A DNA stretch of 37,885 nucleotides from Chitinophaga pinensis (lineage in GTDB: Bacteria; Bacteroidota; Bacteroidia; CAMBQF01), in the NCBI GenBank assembly GCA_945869825.1, contig CAMBQF010000012.1, positions 1-37,885 on the forward strand. Direction: 5' to 3'. Position numbers and translations under genes: made by a program. The first letter of the stretch is position 1. Every line of letters starts with the position of its first letter. Below, one piece after another: positions 20,499 through 30,518 of this stretch. The notes below the pieces were generated by a model, which was given only the letters and a program-made list of their open reading frames with translations, had not been told where the DNA came from and made no database searches.

Positions 20499-21797
20499 TT
20501 AATACTTGCCCCTGTTATTTAAAAACTGCTGCCACATAAGCAGGAATTTTTCGGAGGCACGTTTAATCGGTTCTAAGTCTACTCCCTCTTTTTGCAGCAG
20601 GTTCCAGTTATCGGCCATCATACCAGGGTGAGCAAGCCCTTTAATGTCTATAGGGTTATAGCTGCTATCGGGATTGATTTTGTAGCAGCCTTTTTTACCA
20701 TAACGCGGCCGGTGGTGGCTGGTCCACCCGTTAAAATCGGTTTGAAAACCAATAGCAATATCAGTTAATTCCCTTTGTGTTAAGCCGCTGTATGTTTTGG
20801 TTGAATCGGCAAAAACTGAGGCTATATTTTTATGCAGATAATTGTTTGCTGATTGATATAGCAGCTTGTAGCTATCTATAGAACCCTCGCAATAGCAAGG
20901 CATACTGTCTATTTTAGCTTTATATAGTTCTAGTGGCTTATATGTGCCCGTAGATATTGGCAGGCTAACCAATCCTCCACCTTTGTATATATCAATAAAA
21001 TCGGTCAGGGGTATGCCACGGGGCTGGTTTATAAGGGGTTTTATACCATCGTGGGTAGACAATACAGGCAGGCCTTTGCTATTCATAAATGCAATGGCAT
21101 CGGTACGCGTTTTGTCGTTCATGTGGGTAATGTCGGTCATAATACCGGAATTGGCCATCCACAGTATTGTTTGGCGGCCCACATCGGTTAATCCGCGTTT
21201 ATACTCTTTACGGAACACCCCTTTCAGGTTAAGTAAATGCTTTGCAAAACCGGGCATTACGGCTGATGAGCCCACCTCGTAATCTTTTAAATGTACCAGG
21301 GTAATAAATGCCACCCCTTTTGATGCCCAAAAATCGGCATCGGCCTGGCTATGTATCAGGTTGCGGCCCCCTTCAATAGAATAAACTATAATGGTTTTGT
21401 TGGTAGTATGCACCAGCGTGCGTACCTCTTGCGGTGAATGGGCAATGGCAAAATCGGCGCTGTTGTTGGCTACAAACTTGTCTATGTAGTCAATCTGTGC
21501 CAGTATCATCTTTTTGGCTTTGGCAGGGCGTTTGGGCCCTTCGCGACCAATAAGCCCAACAGTAAAAATGCGGGTGCCTTTGTTGGCTTTCCAGTAGTTG
21601 GCGTAGTTTACGTTGGTAAACATGTGCTTGTAGCGCAACTTTGGCGGGTGGGCCTCATCAAAAAACGTCAACCCTTTGCCAAAAAAGCCATACGGAAAGT
21701 TAATGGTAGGGTGTATTTGAAGGTCCATATATTCATGTACCTCTTGGGCCCTGGCAGTAATGGTAAACAGCAGTAGCAGAAGCACAAGGTTTTTCAT
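20499..21797 (-). CDS. Membrane dipeptidase (peptidase M19 family)
   Basis: YMDLQIHPT, SIEGGRNL, ITLVHL, DITHMNDKTR, STHDGIKPL. Confidence 0.82.
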   Translation of the reverse strand: MKNLVLLLLLFTITARAQEVHEYMDLQIHPTINFPYGFFGKGLTFFDEAHPPKLRYKHMFTNVNYANYWKANKGTRIFTVGLIGREGPKRPAKAKKMILAQIDYIDKFVANNSADFAIAHSPQEVRTLVHTTNKTIIVYSIEGGRNLIHSQADADFWASKGVAFITLVHLKDYEVGSSAVMPGFAKHLLNLKGVFRKEYKRGLTDVGRQTILWMANSGIMTDITHMNDKTRTDAIAFMNSKGLPVLSTHDGIKPLINQPRGIPLTDFIDIYKGGGLVSLPISTGTYKPLELYKAKIDSMPCYCEGSIDSYKLLYQSANNYLHKNIASVFADSTKTYSGLTQRELTDIAIGFQTDFNGWTSHHRPRYGKKGCYKINPDSSYNPIDIKGLAHPGMMADNWNLLQKEGVDLEPIKRASEKFLLMWQQFLNNRGKY

Positions 21798-21822
21798 AGA
21801 AGAACAAAACTAACTAAATAAA

Positions 21823-23103
21823 TCAGTCTTTGGTCTTAGTTGTAAAAGGCCTTATGATAAGCCTTATAGAACGTTCGTAGGTAAAGTAGTTCCACATCCA
21901 GTTTACAAACACAATAACCCTGTTGCGGAAGCTAACCAGCGTCATAAGGTGGATAAACATCCATGCCAGCCATGCTATACGGCCCTGGAATTTTATAAAA
22001 GGCAAGTCTACTACCGCGCGGTTTCGACCAATGGTAGCCATAGAGCCAAGGTCGTTGTACTGAAAAGGATTTTGCTTGCGGCCCAGCATGCGGGCTATCA
22101 TGTTTTTGCCTAGGCGGTCGCCCTGCTGTATGGCCACCTGCGCTACGCCCGGGTGCCCGTTGGGGGTTTTGTCGGTTACCATTGCTGCAACATCGCCAAT
22201 AGCGTAAATATTATCGTAGCCTTTTACTTTGTTGGTTTCATCAACCAAGTACCGCGATTTGCGCAGAATGGCATCTTCTTTTATACCGCTAATTAAACTA
22301 CCCTTAACCCCCGCCGACCATAGTACGGTGCGGGTTTCAAGTGCCGTGCCATCGCCAAACGTTATGGCTTTACCGTCAAAATCTTTTACCGCGGTATTCA
22401 GCCACACTTTTACGCCCAGTTCTTCTAAAAATTCTTTTGTTTTGGCTGATGCTATTTCGCTCATGGCGGGCATCAAACGCGAACCAGCTTCTACCAAATG
22501 CACCTGCATAAGGTTATGGTCAAGTTCGGGGTAATCAAAAGGCAATACGTGTTTTTTAAACTCGGCCAAAGCACCTGCGGTTTCAACACCGGTAGGGCCT
22601 GCGCCTACCACCACAAAGTTTAGGTAGGCTTTGCGCTCACCCATATTTACGGTATTTATAGCCTCTTCAAACTCTTGTAAAATATTGCTGCGAAGGTCTA
22701 GCGCCTGGGGTATACTTTTTAGCTCCATGGCCCATTTAGCCATGTTTTCCATACCATAAAAATTTGTTTCAGAGCCTGTACCAATTACCAACTCATCGTA
22801 CTCAACTGGGCCAATATTGGTAAGCAGCATGTTTTTCTCCGTATCAATCTCCTGCACCTCGGCCAACCTAAAGTTGAAGTTTTTGTAGTTGCGGAATATT
22901 TTGCGGTAGGGGTATGCAACAGCATCAGACCCTAAACCACCACTGGCCACCTGATACAACAAGGGTTGAAAGGTGTGGTAGTTGTGTTTATCAATAAGTG
23001 TAATTTGGAATGAACTGTAATTTTTAAGCCTTTTGATAAGCTGGATGTTACCAAAGCCTCCGCCTATTAATACTAAGCGTTTGGGATAACTGTCGGTTTC
23101 CAT
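21823..23103 (-). CDS. NAD(P)/FAD-dependent oxidoreductase (type II NADH dehydrogenase)
   Basis: LVLIGGGFGNIQLIKRL, YHTFQPLLYQVASGGL, FVVVGAGPTGVETAGALAEF, IYAIGDVAAM, C-terminal membrane region. Confidence 0.93.
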   Translation of the reverse strand: METDSYPKRLVLIGGGFGNIQLIKRLKNYSSFQITLIDKHNYHTFQPLLYQVASGGLGSDAVAYPYRKIFRNYKNFNFRLAEVQEIDTEKNMLLTNIGPVEYDELVIGTGSETNFYGMENMAKWAMELKSIPQALDLRSNILQEFEEAINTVNMGERKAYLNFVVVGAGPTGVETAGALAEFKKHVLPFDYPELDHNLMQVHLVEAGSRLMPAMSEIASAKTKEFLEELGVKVWLNTAVKDFDGKAITFGDGTALETRTVLWSAGVKGSLISGIKEDAILRKSRYLVDETNKVKGYDNIYAIGDVAAMVTDKTPNGHPGVAQVAIQQGDRLGKNMIARMLGRKQNPFQYNDLGSMATIGRNRAVVDLPFIKFQGRIAWLAWMFIHLMTLVSFRNRVIVFVNWMWNYFTYERSIRLIIRPFTTKTKD

Positions 23104-23139
23104 TTTGTATAGTTTGTGTGGCGCCGGGCGCCTTTAGTT

Positions 23140-23475
23140 TCAATCAACCGCCATAAGACTGTTGTAGTTAATCCCCATATGGCTTTCATTATACACGGCC
23201 TTGCCGTTTTTTATAACAATTACCTGTGGCGACTCGTGCTCTACTCCATAGCGCTCTGCAACGGCGTTAGAGGTTTCGCGGTACTTAATCAAATCTAAAA
23301 AATAAGGGGTAATTTTTGTGTTGTCCCCTTCTTTCCAGCTGCGTTGCAACCTGTCTAATGCTGTGCTGCTTATAGAACAACGTGTGCTGTGTTTAAAAAT
23401 CATAACAGGCCCCATGATAGATAAGCCATCAATGCTATCTAACTGGCTGCTGTCTGTTAATGTATTCCACTGCAT
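23140..23475 (-). CDS. YtxJ-like thioredoxin-fold protein (bacillithiol-system related)
   Basis: GPVMIFKHSTRCSISSTALDRLQRSW...FLDLIKYRETSNAVAERYGVEHESPQVIVIKNGKAVYNESHMGI. Confidence 0.85.
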   Translation of the reverse strand: MQWNTLTDSSQLDSIDGLSIMGPVMIFKHSTRCSISSTALDRLQRSWKEGDNTKITPYFLDLIKYRETSNAVAERYGVEHESPQVIVIKNGKAVYNESHMGINYNSLMAVD

Positions 23476-23664
23476 AGTTTTCTGAACTTTGTACTATAAA
23501 TAATGGTTAAAACGGTATATTGTTTTAAAAAAGTTATGCAAGCATACAACTTTTGTTTGGCTTCTTCGTAATTTACACAGCATTTTAAACGCAAAAAGGA
23601 ACCGCTTATCGTATCACAATTACAACATACCTTCCTTATTAAAAAAACAGGCCTGCGGGTTTGC

Positions 23665-26106
23665 TTGTTATTGTTGTGCCTGTTTTTTACCAGCACCCTT
23701 GTTGCACAAAACACCATAGTACAGGGCCGTGTTACCGATGTTAAAACCGGCGAGGGTATTGCCTTTGCAGCTGTTGCCTTTAACGGTACTACCATGGGAA
23801 CCACTACTGATTTTAATGGTTATTACATTATTAACGCCAATAAGCCGGTAGACTCTTTACGTTGTGTTTTTGTAGGCTACAACCCGCAAAGCAAAAAGGT
23901 GGTGCGCAATAAAGAACAAACCATAGACTTTGAGCTTTTGCCTACCAGTTACAATATTGGCGAAGTGGTAATACGCCCCGGCGAGAATCCCGCGGAGGTT
24001 ATCCTAAAGAAAATAATCAAACATAAAGAAGACAATGACAAGAGTAAGTACGATACCTACCAATACGAAACATACAATAAGTTGCAGTTTGACCTGAACA
24101 ACTTTACCGATAAAATCAGCAAGCGCAAAACGCTAAAGCAGCTGAGTTTTATTTTTGATAACGTTGATACATCGGAAACCGGAAAGGCCTACCTGCCTAT
24201 ATTTATGACAGAAACGGTATCAGATTTTTACTCACGTAAAAACCCTGCCGATAAAAAGGAGTATGTAAAAGCCAGCAAAGTATCAGGTGTTAAGAATGCC
24301 AGCGTAAGCCAGTTTTTGGGAGATATGTATCAAAACATTGATATTTATGAGAACACGCTGTTGCTTTTTGACAAAGGTTTTATAAGCCCCATATCAAACT
24401 CTGGCATACTGTTTTACAAATACTTTTTAACTGATAGTGTCTATTTGGACGGCCGCTGGTGCTACAAGATTGACTTTGTGCCCCGTCTTAAGCAAGACCT
24501 AACGTTTACCGGCAATTTATGGGTGGCTGATACGTCGTTCGCTATTAAAAAAATCCAATTTCAGATTAATAAAGACGCCAACATAAACTTTATTAAAGAC
24601 TTTTTTGTGCAGCAAGAGTATACCCTGGTAGATGGCAAATACTGGATGCGCAGCTACGAAAAGGTGGTAGCCGATTTTAATCCCCTAAAAACGGGCACTA
24701 TGGGCCTGTATGGACGAAAAACAACATATTACCGCAATATTAAGGTTGATAAGCCTGTTGAGGCCAAAAACCTGAAAGGGGCAGCCAATATTGTAGTGTC
24801 TGACAGTGCCATGTATGCCGATGAAAACTACTGGCGCGAGATAAGGCCCGATAGCCTTACCAAGGCAGAGAAGAATATTTACAAAATGGTAGACACCATA
24901 AAAACGCTTCCTGTTTATCGCCACACGTCTGATTTGATTTACGGAATAGTTACAGGTTATATGATTGCCGGGCCGCTGGAAATAGGCCCTGTATACTCAT
25001 TATACAGCTTTAATAACCTGGAAGGAAACCGCTTTAGGTTTGGCATGCGCACCAGCAATAACTTTAGTAAACGTATAGAGTTTAGTGGCTATGGTGCTTA
25101 CGGTATGCGCGACAAAGAATGGAAATACTTTGGTGGCTTCCGCTATATGATAGCTAAAGCACCACGGCAGGTAATAGGTGGTAGTTACCGCCACGATATT
25201 GAACTATTGGGCCTTTCTAACACTTCTACCATACAGTTAAACGTATTGGCTTCTATTGGTCGCCGAAGGCCGTTAGACCAGCTATTGCTTACCACCAACG
25301 CTACGGTGTATTACGAGCGCGAATGGTTCTCGGGTTTCTTAAATAAAATTACCCTCTCGCGTAAAGATTGGATGCCGGGCTTATTTCAGTTTAACAGGGT
25401 AAACCCCGATAACAGTTTAACGGCTGTGCGTAGTTTTACAACAACGGAGGCTACGCTTTTGACCTACTTTGCCTTTGACGAAAAGTATGTTAACGGAGAA
25501 TTTGACCGCACAAGCTTAGGTACCCGCTACCCACGTCTTAGCCTATATGCTACGTTTGGTTTTAAAAACCTTCTAGGAGGCTCATTTCAATACCAGCAGC
25601 TAAAACTACAAATTGACGACCGCCTGCGCTTTAACCCACTGGGTTATTTAGACTACTCTATTGAAGCTGGAAAAACTTTTGGCGCTCTGCCCTACCCCTT
25701 ACTAAACATACAAACGGGTAACGAAACCTACGGCTACAGCTCGTATTATTTTAACATGACAAACTTTAACGAGTTTGCCTGCGACCAATACGTGCGTCTG
25801 TTTGCAACACATCATTTTGATGGGTTATTCCTGAATAAAATACCATTGCTGCGTAAGCTTAAGTGGCGCGAGGTAGCTACCTTTAAAGGGGTTATAGGTT
25901 CGCTAAGTGCTAAGAACCGCAACGGTGTTTATCAACTGCCTGCCGGTATGTACGATCTGGCTGGGCGTCCGTATATGGAAGTAGGTGTAGGCATTGAAAA
26001 CATTTTTAAGGTTCTGCGTATAGATGCTTTGTGGAGGTTAACCCACCTAAACCACCCCGATATTCCTAAGTTTGGTATTAGAGCTGCTATACAGATAGGG
26101 TTATAG
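23665..26106 (+). CDS. DUF5686/carboxypeptidase-like regulatory domain outer membrane protein
   Basis: Signal peptide, TIVQGRVTDVKTGEGIAFAAVAFNGTTMGTTTDFNGYY, long barrel-like domain. Start uncertain: the frame is open upstream (...SQLQHTFLIKKTGLRVC). Confidence 0.85.
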   Translation: MLLLCLFFTSTLVAQNTIVQGRVTDVKTGEGIAFAAVAFNGTTMGTTTDFNGYYIINANKPVDSLRCVFVGYNPQSKKVVRNKEQTIDFELLPTSYNIGEVVIRPGENPAEVILKKIIKHKEDNDKSKYDTYQYETYNKLQFDLNNFTDKISKRKTLKQLSFIFDNVDTSETGKAYLPIFMTETVSDFYSRKNPADKKEYVKASKVSGVKNASVSQFLGDMYQNIDIYENTLLLFDKGFISPISNSGILFYKYFLTDSVYLDGRWCYKIDFVPRLKQDLTFTGNLWVADTSFAIKKIQFQINKDANINFIKDFFVQQEYTLVDGKYWMRSYEKVVADFNPLKTGTMGLYGRKTTYYRNIKVDKPVEAKNLKGAANIVVSDSAMYADENYWREIRPDSLTKAEKNIYKMVDTIKTLPVYRHTSDLIYGIVTGYMIAGPLEIGPVYSLYSFNNLEGNRFRFGMRTSNNFSKRIEFSGYGAYGMRDKEWKYFGGFRYMIAKAPRQVIGGSYRHDIELLGLSNTSTIQLNVLASIGRRRPLDQLLLTTNATVYYEREWFSGFLNKITLSRKDWMPGLFQFNRVNPDNSLTAVRSFTTTEATLLTYFAFDEKYVNGEFDRTSLGTRYPRLSLYATFGFKNLLGGSFQYQQLKLQIDDRLRFNPLGYLDYSIEAGKTFGALPYPLLNIQTGNETYGYSSYYFNMTNFNEFACDQYVRLFATHHFDGLFLNKIPLLRKLKWREVATFKGVIGSLSAKNRNGVYQLPAGMYDLAGRPYMEVGVGIENIFKVLRIDALWRLTHLNHPDIPKFGIRAAIQIGL

Positions 26107-26168
26107 TTGGACAGTACAAATATTACACACATCCCCAGGGGTTCATTCAATTTTTGTAACTTTGGTAT

Positions 26169-26387
26169 ATGAAACTTTCAGTTCAATTTTTAAGCGACTC
26201 TAAAGGCAATACCAAAGCGGTACAGTTGCCTTTAACTGATTGGAATAAACTTGTTGATAAGCTAAAGAAATACGAAGAGGTTTTAAAAATAAAATCTGAT
26301 TTAACAGCTGCTTTTAACGAGGTAGAACTTATGCGCAAAGGCAAAATTAAAAAGCAAACATTAGCAGGCTTTTTAGATGAGTTATAA
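26169..26387 (+). CDS. Putative type II antitoxin
   Basis: 72-aa charged protein overlapping the RelE-like ORF by 11 nt; TAACTTTG box 4 nt before the ATG. Confidence 0.7.
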   Translation: MKLSVQFLSDSKGNTKAVQLPLTDWNKLVDKLKKYEEVLKIKSDLTAAFNEVELMRKGKIKKQTLAGFLDEL

Positions 26388-26715
26388 TGTTATCCCAACT
26401 CCTCGGTTTAAGCGCGAGGCAAAAGCGCTACTAAAACGGCATAAATCATTAAAAGAAGATTTGCAGGCTTTTGAAAAGCTGATTCAAAAAGATCCCACAC
26501 AGGGCACCCCACTTGGTAACAATGCCTTTAAAATAAGGTTGGCAATTAAAAGTAAAGGAAAGGGTAAGAGTGGTGGAGCAAGGGTTATTACTTATGTAGT
26601 AACCAATGATGAAGAAGTATACCTTCTTACAATTTACGATAAATCAGACCTTTCAAATATTGATGATAAAACCTTAAAAGGGCTTATTAAGGAGATTAAT
26701 ACACACCGTCAATAA
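26377..26715 (+). CDS. RelE/ParE-family type II toxin
   Basis: IPTPRFKREAKALLKRHKSLKEDLQAFEKLIQ...GNNAFKIRLAIKSKGKGKSGGARVITYVVTNDEEVYLLTIYDKSDLSNI. Confidence 0.85.
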   Translation: MSYNVIPTPRFKREAKALLKRHKSLKEDLQAFEKLIQKDPTQGTPLGNNAFKIRLAIKSKGKGKSGGARVITYVVTNDEEVYLLTIYDKSDLSNIDDKTLKGLIKEINTHRQ

Positions 26716-26723
26716 TTTTAAGG

Positions 26724-27254
26724 ATGAAGTTACTTGTCACATTCTTAGTCTTGTTTGCATGCACTGTTAAGGCGCAGAACCCTTATTCTACCTTGGCGTA
26801 CGACAGCTTGGTAATATATGATTATGGTATTGAAATGGCGGCAGATGAAAGCAATATTAAAATTGAAGGGAAGCATTTTACATTTAAAAACAAGCCTGTA
26901 AAAAGTGTAGTGCTTAGCGTTGCCGAAGCAAAAGAATTTACAACTAAAATAGGCGAGGATTCTACCTATTCACAAAACTCTGCCGATTGTTTCAATCCGC
27001 ATTTTGCAGCGTTCTACTATAAAAAAGGAAAGGTAATTGCTAATGTAGAAATATGTATTGCCTGCAACCGTTTAGACCCATCGTTAGATATAACAGGACC
27101 ATACAAAAATCCTCAAAAGACAGACGATGGAGATGTGTATTATATAGACAATGGATTGAGCCGAAGCTATAGGTTGTACTTAAAAGCCCTGTTAAATAAA
27201 TACGGCTTTTCGCACGCTCCAACAGGGGAATCTATATTTGATACAGACAATTAA
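26724..27254 (+). CDS. Hypothetical secreted protein
   Basis: Signal peptide MKLLVTFLVLFACTVKAQ; cysteines in NSADCFNP and EICIACNRL. Confidence 0.7.
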   Translation: MKLLVTFLVLFACTVKAQNPYSTLAYDSLVIYDYGIEMAADESNIKIEGKHFTFKNKPVKSVVLSVAEAKEFTTKIGEDSTYSQNSADCFNPHFAAFYYKKGKVIANVEICIACNRLDPSLDITGPYKNPQKTDDGDVYYIDNGLSRSYRLYLKALLNKYGFSHAPTGESIFDTDN

Positions 27255-28096
27255 TACCCTACCGGGTGCCAGGTAGTTTTTGTTTCCAGTGTATCATTAA
27301 TCAGCTCAGGGCCGGGAGTGCCAATGCCGCTGCGGATTATAGCGCGTTTAACATTTAGGGTGGCATTTTCCTGAACTGCTTTTATTTCAGCCTTATCAGT
27401 GCCATAGTAGACTATCGCATTAACATCCATATGCGATGCATACTGCGCAAGAAGTTCTTTGCGCGTACCGGTGATGATATTGATTACACCACCCGGAAGG
27501 TCTGATGTAGCAAGTACTTCAGCAAAGGTAACCGCACCCAAGGGTTGCGTTTCTGATGCTAAAACTATGCATGAGTTACCACCTGTAATACACGGAATAA
27601 CAGCATCAACCAAACCTAAAAGCGATGGTGTTTCAGGGCCTATGATGCTTACAACGCCCGTAGGTTCAGGGAAAGAGAAGTTGAAATGTTTTGATGCAAC
27701 TGGGTTTACACTGCTGTAAATCTGTTGGTATTTGTCAGCCCAACCGGCATAGTACACGATCAGGTCGATAGCCTGAGAAACTTCAGCAGCGGCCTTTGCA
27801 GGGGTTAAGCCTTGCAAAACAAGCTCATTTACAAACTGCGATTTACGGCCTTCCATCATCTCGGCAATGCGGTAAATTACCTGGCTGCGGTTGTAAGCTG
27901 TTTTGCCACTCCAGTCGCCAAAGGCTTTGCGGGCAGCCTCTACAGCGTTCCTAAAATCTTTGCGCGAGCCTAAGCAGATATTAGCAATAACGTTGCCTTT
28001 TTTATCGGCAAGAGCATAATAGCGGGCGCTTTCCGTACGTGGAAACTGACCACCGATATACATTTTATATGTTTTTAAAACTTCCAAACGGGGCAT
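27251..28096 (-). CDS. Truncated ALDH-superfamily protein (no catalytic domain), candidate ALDH16 C-terminal domain as a separate gene
   Basis: YKMYIGGQFPRTESARYYALADKKGNVIANI...EAARKAFGDWSG...GVVSIIGPETPSLLGLVDAVIPCITGGNSCIVLASE...SDLPGGVINIITG; ends before the catalytic Cys region; 2 nt after the full-length ALDH. Confidence 0.85.
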   Translation of the reverse strand: MPRLEVLKTYKMYIGGQFPRTESARYYALADKKGNVIANICLGSRKDFRNAVEAARKAFGDWSGKTAYNRSQVIYRIAEMMEGRKSQFVNELVLQGLTPAKAAAEVSQAIDLIVYYAGWADKYQQIYSSVNPVASKHFNFSFPEPTGVVSIIGPETPSLLGLVDAVIPCITGGNSCIVLASETQPLGAVTFAEVLATSDLPGGVINIITGTRKELLAQYASHMDVNAIVYYGTDKAEIKAVQENATLNVKRAIIRSGIGTPGPELINDTLETKTTWHPVGY

Positions 28097-28098
28097 AT

Positions 28099-29586
28099 TT
28101 AGTCAAATTTTAAGTATGGAAGCAGCCCATGAAGGCCACCTTCGCGGCCAAAGCCACTTTCTTTATATCCGCCAAATGGCGATGTTGGGTCGAACTTGTT
28201 GTAGGTATTAGCCCACACAACACCGGCCCTTAATTTCTGTGTTACCTTAAATATCTTAGAACCTTTGTCAGTCCACACACCGGCAGATAAACCGTAAGGG
28301 GTGTTGTTGGCTTTTTCAATCACCTCATCAATAGTGCGGAACGTTTGCACTGCTAATACAGGACCGAATATTTCTTCTTGGACTATCCTGTGGCTTTGCG
28401 ATGCGTTTAAGAATAACGTAGGCTTGCACCAGTATCCTTTAGATGGCACTGAACATTTAGGCTGATAGATTTCAGCACCTTCGTTCACCCCAATTTTAAG
28501 GTATTTATTTATGGTTGCTAACTGTTCCTTAGAGTTGATAGCGCCAATATCGGTGTTCTTGTCTAACGGGTCGCCAACAACCAAAGTTTGCATGCGGTCT
28601 TTCAGTTTGCGGATAACTTCGTCAGCAACACTCTCCTGCACAAACAGGCGCGAACCCGCGCAGCATACATGGCCCTGGTTAAAGAAAATACCGTTGACAA
28701 TACCTTCTACAGCCTGGTCTAAAGCGGCATCTTCAAATATGATATTAGCGGCTTTGCCGCCCAGTTCCAGCGTTAGTTTTTTGTTGGTGCCTGCAATGGC
28801 TTTTTGTATGATTTTGCCCACATCGGTAGAGCCGGTAAAGGCTACCTTATCAACCCCGGGGTGATTAACAATGGCAGCTCCTGTAGCGCCTGCACCCGTT
28901 ACAATATTTACCACGCCGGCAGGTAAGCCTGCATCGCGGATTATTTCGGCCAGTTTAAGGGCTGTAAGCGGGGTAGTTTCAGCCGGTTTTAACACTACAG
29001 TATTACCCGCGGCAAGGGCTGGTGCAATTTTCCAGGCAGCCATAAGCAGCGGGAAGTTCCAGGGGATAATCTGCCCTGCAACACCTAAGCTTTTTGGCTT
29101 GCGGCCGGGACTTACATAATCCAGTTTATCGGCCCAGCCTGCGTAATAGAAGAAGTGCGCACAAGCCAACGGCACATCCACATCGCGGCTTTCGCGGATC
29201 GGCTTGCCGCCGTCCATACTTTCTATCACAGCCAGTTCCCGGCTACGTTCCTGCATAAGGCGGGCAATGCGGTATATGTATTTACCGCGTTCGGCTGCAG
29301 GCATTTTACCCCACTCGCCATTGTAGGCTTTGCGTGCGGCTTTAACGGCAGCATCAACATCGGCGGCATTGCCATCGGCTACATCGGCTAATTTTTCTTC
29401 GGTAGAAGGGCTATACGTAGCAAAATATTTTTTAGATAATGGCTCAACAAATTTACCATCAATAAAATGGCCATAGCGCTTTTCCAGCTTAATGTGGCCG
29501 GTGCTTTCAGGGGCAGGAGCATAATCCCACGCGCCTGAAAATTTAAGCGGCTCTATTGTTGTTGTATCGGTTTTCTTCTTCGCCAT
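28099..29586 (-). CDS. Aldehyde dehydrogenase (catalytic), ALDH16-like N-terminal module
   Basis: IPWNFPLLMAAWKIAPALAAGNTVVLKPAE, FTGSTDVGK, LELGGKAANIIFEDA, FFNQGHVCCAGSRLFVQ, EEIFGPVLAV, SPFGGYKESGFGREGG. Confidence 0.95.
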   Translation of the reverse strand: MAKKKTDTTTIEPLKFSGAWDYAPAPESTGHIKLEKRYGHFIDGKFVEPLSKKYFATYSPSTEEKLADVADGNAADVDAAVKAARKAYNGEWGKMPAAERGKYIYRIARLMQERSRELAVIESMDGGKPIRESRDVDVPLACAHFFYYAGWADKLDYVSPGRKPKSLGVAGQIIPWNFPLLMAAWKIAPALAAGNTVVLKPAETTPLTALKLAEIIRDAGLPAGVVNIVTGAGATGAAIVNHPGVDKVAFTGSTDVGKIIQKAIAGTNKKLTLELGGKAANIIFEDAALDQAVEGIVNGIFFNQGHVCCAGSRLFVQESVADEVIRKLKDRMQTLVVGDPLDKNTDIGAINSKEQLATINKYLKIGVNEGAEIYQPKCSVPSKGYWCKPTLFLNASQSHRIVQEEIFGPVLAVQTFRTIDEVIEKANNTPYGLSAGVWTDKGSKIFKVTQKLRAGVVWANTYNKFDPTSPFGGYKESGFGREGGLHGLLPYLKFD

Positions 29587-29589
29587 TTC

Positions 29590-30501
29590 TTAGTCTTTAG
29601 AAAAATAATCAAGGCTTTGGTAAACGCCTGTTTGCTCTTTTACTAACTGCATTAGCACATCGTTTGCCAGGCTGCTGGCCCCAAAGCGGAATAGTTCATT
29701 ATTCAGCCAGTCAATGCCCAGGGTTTCTTTTACCATAACCAGGTATTGCAGCGCCAGTTTAGATTTGGCAATGCCACCCGCGGGTTTCATACCTATTTTG
29801 ATGCCTGTTTTATAGTAATGGTCGCGTATGGCTTCCAGCATTACAAGGGTAACGGGCAGGGTAGCAGCAGGCTGTACTTTTCCGGTTGATGTTTTTATAA
29901 AATCGCCACCGGCAGCAATAGCAATATCGCTGGCTAAACGGACGTTGTCAAGCGTTTCCAGTTCTCCTGTTTCCAATATAACTTTTAAGTGGGCTTTGCC
30001 GCAGGCTTCTTTAATGGCGGCTATCTCATCAAATACAAAGCTATATTCGCCGGCTAAAAACTTGCCGCGCGATATTACCATATCAATCTCATCCGCACCA
30101 TTATCAACGGCAAACTTAGTATCGTCAAGCTTAACACTCATAGGCCCTTGCCCTGATGGAAAAGCTGTAGATACCGCTGCTACGTTAATTTTTGCATTCC
30201 CCAATGCCTTTTTAGCGGTAGCCACCATGGTTGGGTACACACATATTGCGGCAACGGTTGGTAGGCCCGGAAAAACATCGTGCAAATGGGCTGCTTTGTA
30301 GCAAAGTTGCTTAACCTTGCCCTCGCTGTCTTTACCTTCCAGCGTGGTAAGGTCCATCATGGTAAGGGCCATTTTAAGGGCCTCAACCTTGCTTTCTTTT
30401 TTTATGCTGCGGGTATTAAGACGGGCCACACGTTCTTCAACGCCAATGGTGTCTATCTCCACACGCTCCACCGGAATGTATTTAGGTAGTTTGTAACTCA
30501 T
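29590..30501 (-). CDS. deoC: Deoxyribose-phosphate aldolase
   Basis: VDNGADEIDMVISRGKFLAGEYSFVFDEIAAIKEAC..LKVILETGEL..FIKTSTGKVQPAAT..GIKIGMKPAGGIAKSKLALQYL. Confidence 0.94.
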   Translation of the reverse strand: MSYKLPKYIPVERVEIDTIGVEERVARLNTRSIKKESKVEALKMALTMMDLTTLEGKDSEGKVKQLCYKAAHLHDVFPGLPTVAAICVYPTMVATAKKALGNAKINVAAVSTAFPSGQGPMSVKLDDTKFAVDNGADEIDMVISRGKFLAGEYSFVFDEIAAIKEACGKAHLKVILETGELETLDNVRLASDIAIAAGGDFIKTSTGKVQPAATLPVTLVMLEAIRDHYYKTGIKIGMKPAGGIAKSKLALQYLVMVKETLGIDWLNNELFRFGASSLANDVLMQLVKEQTGVYQSLDYFSKD

Positions 30502-30518
30502 TACAGCAAATGTATAAA

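Noticed and set aside
23119-23131. GGCGCCGGGCGCC palindrome between ytxJ-like and NDH-2 genes
   Set aside because: Short, no T-tract, could occur by chance; not enough to call a terminator or operator.
28094-28101. Frameshift error joining the two ALDH genes into one
   Set aside because: Both have good ends (TAA, then ATG 2 nt later), but a sequencing error cannot be fully excluded without read data; kept as a split-gene hypothesis.
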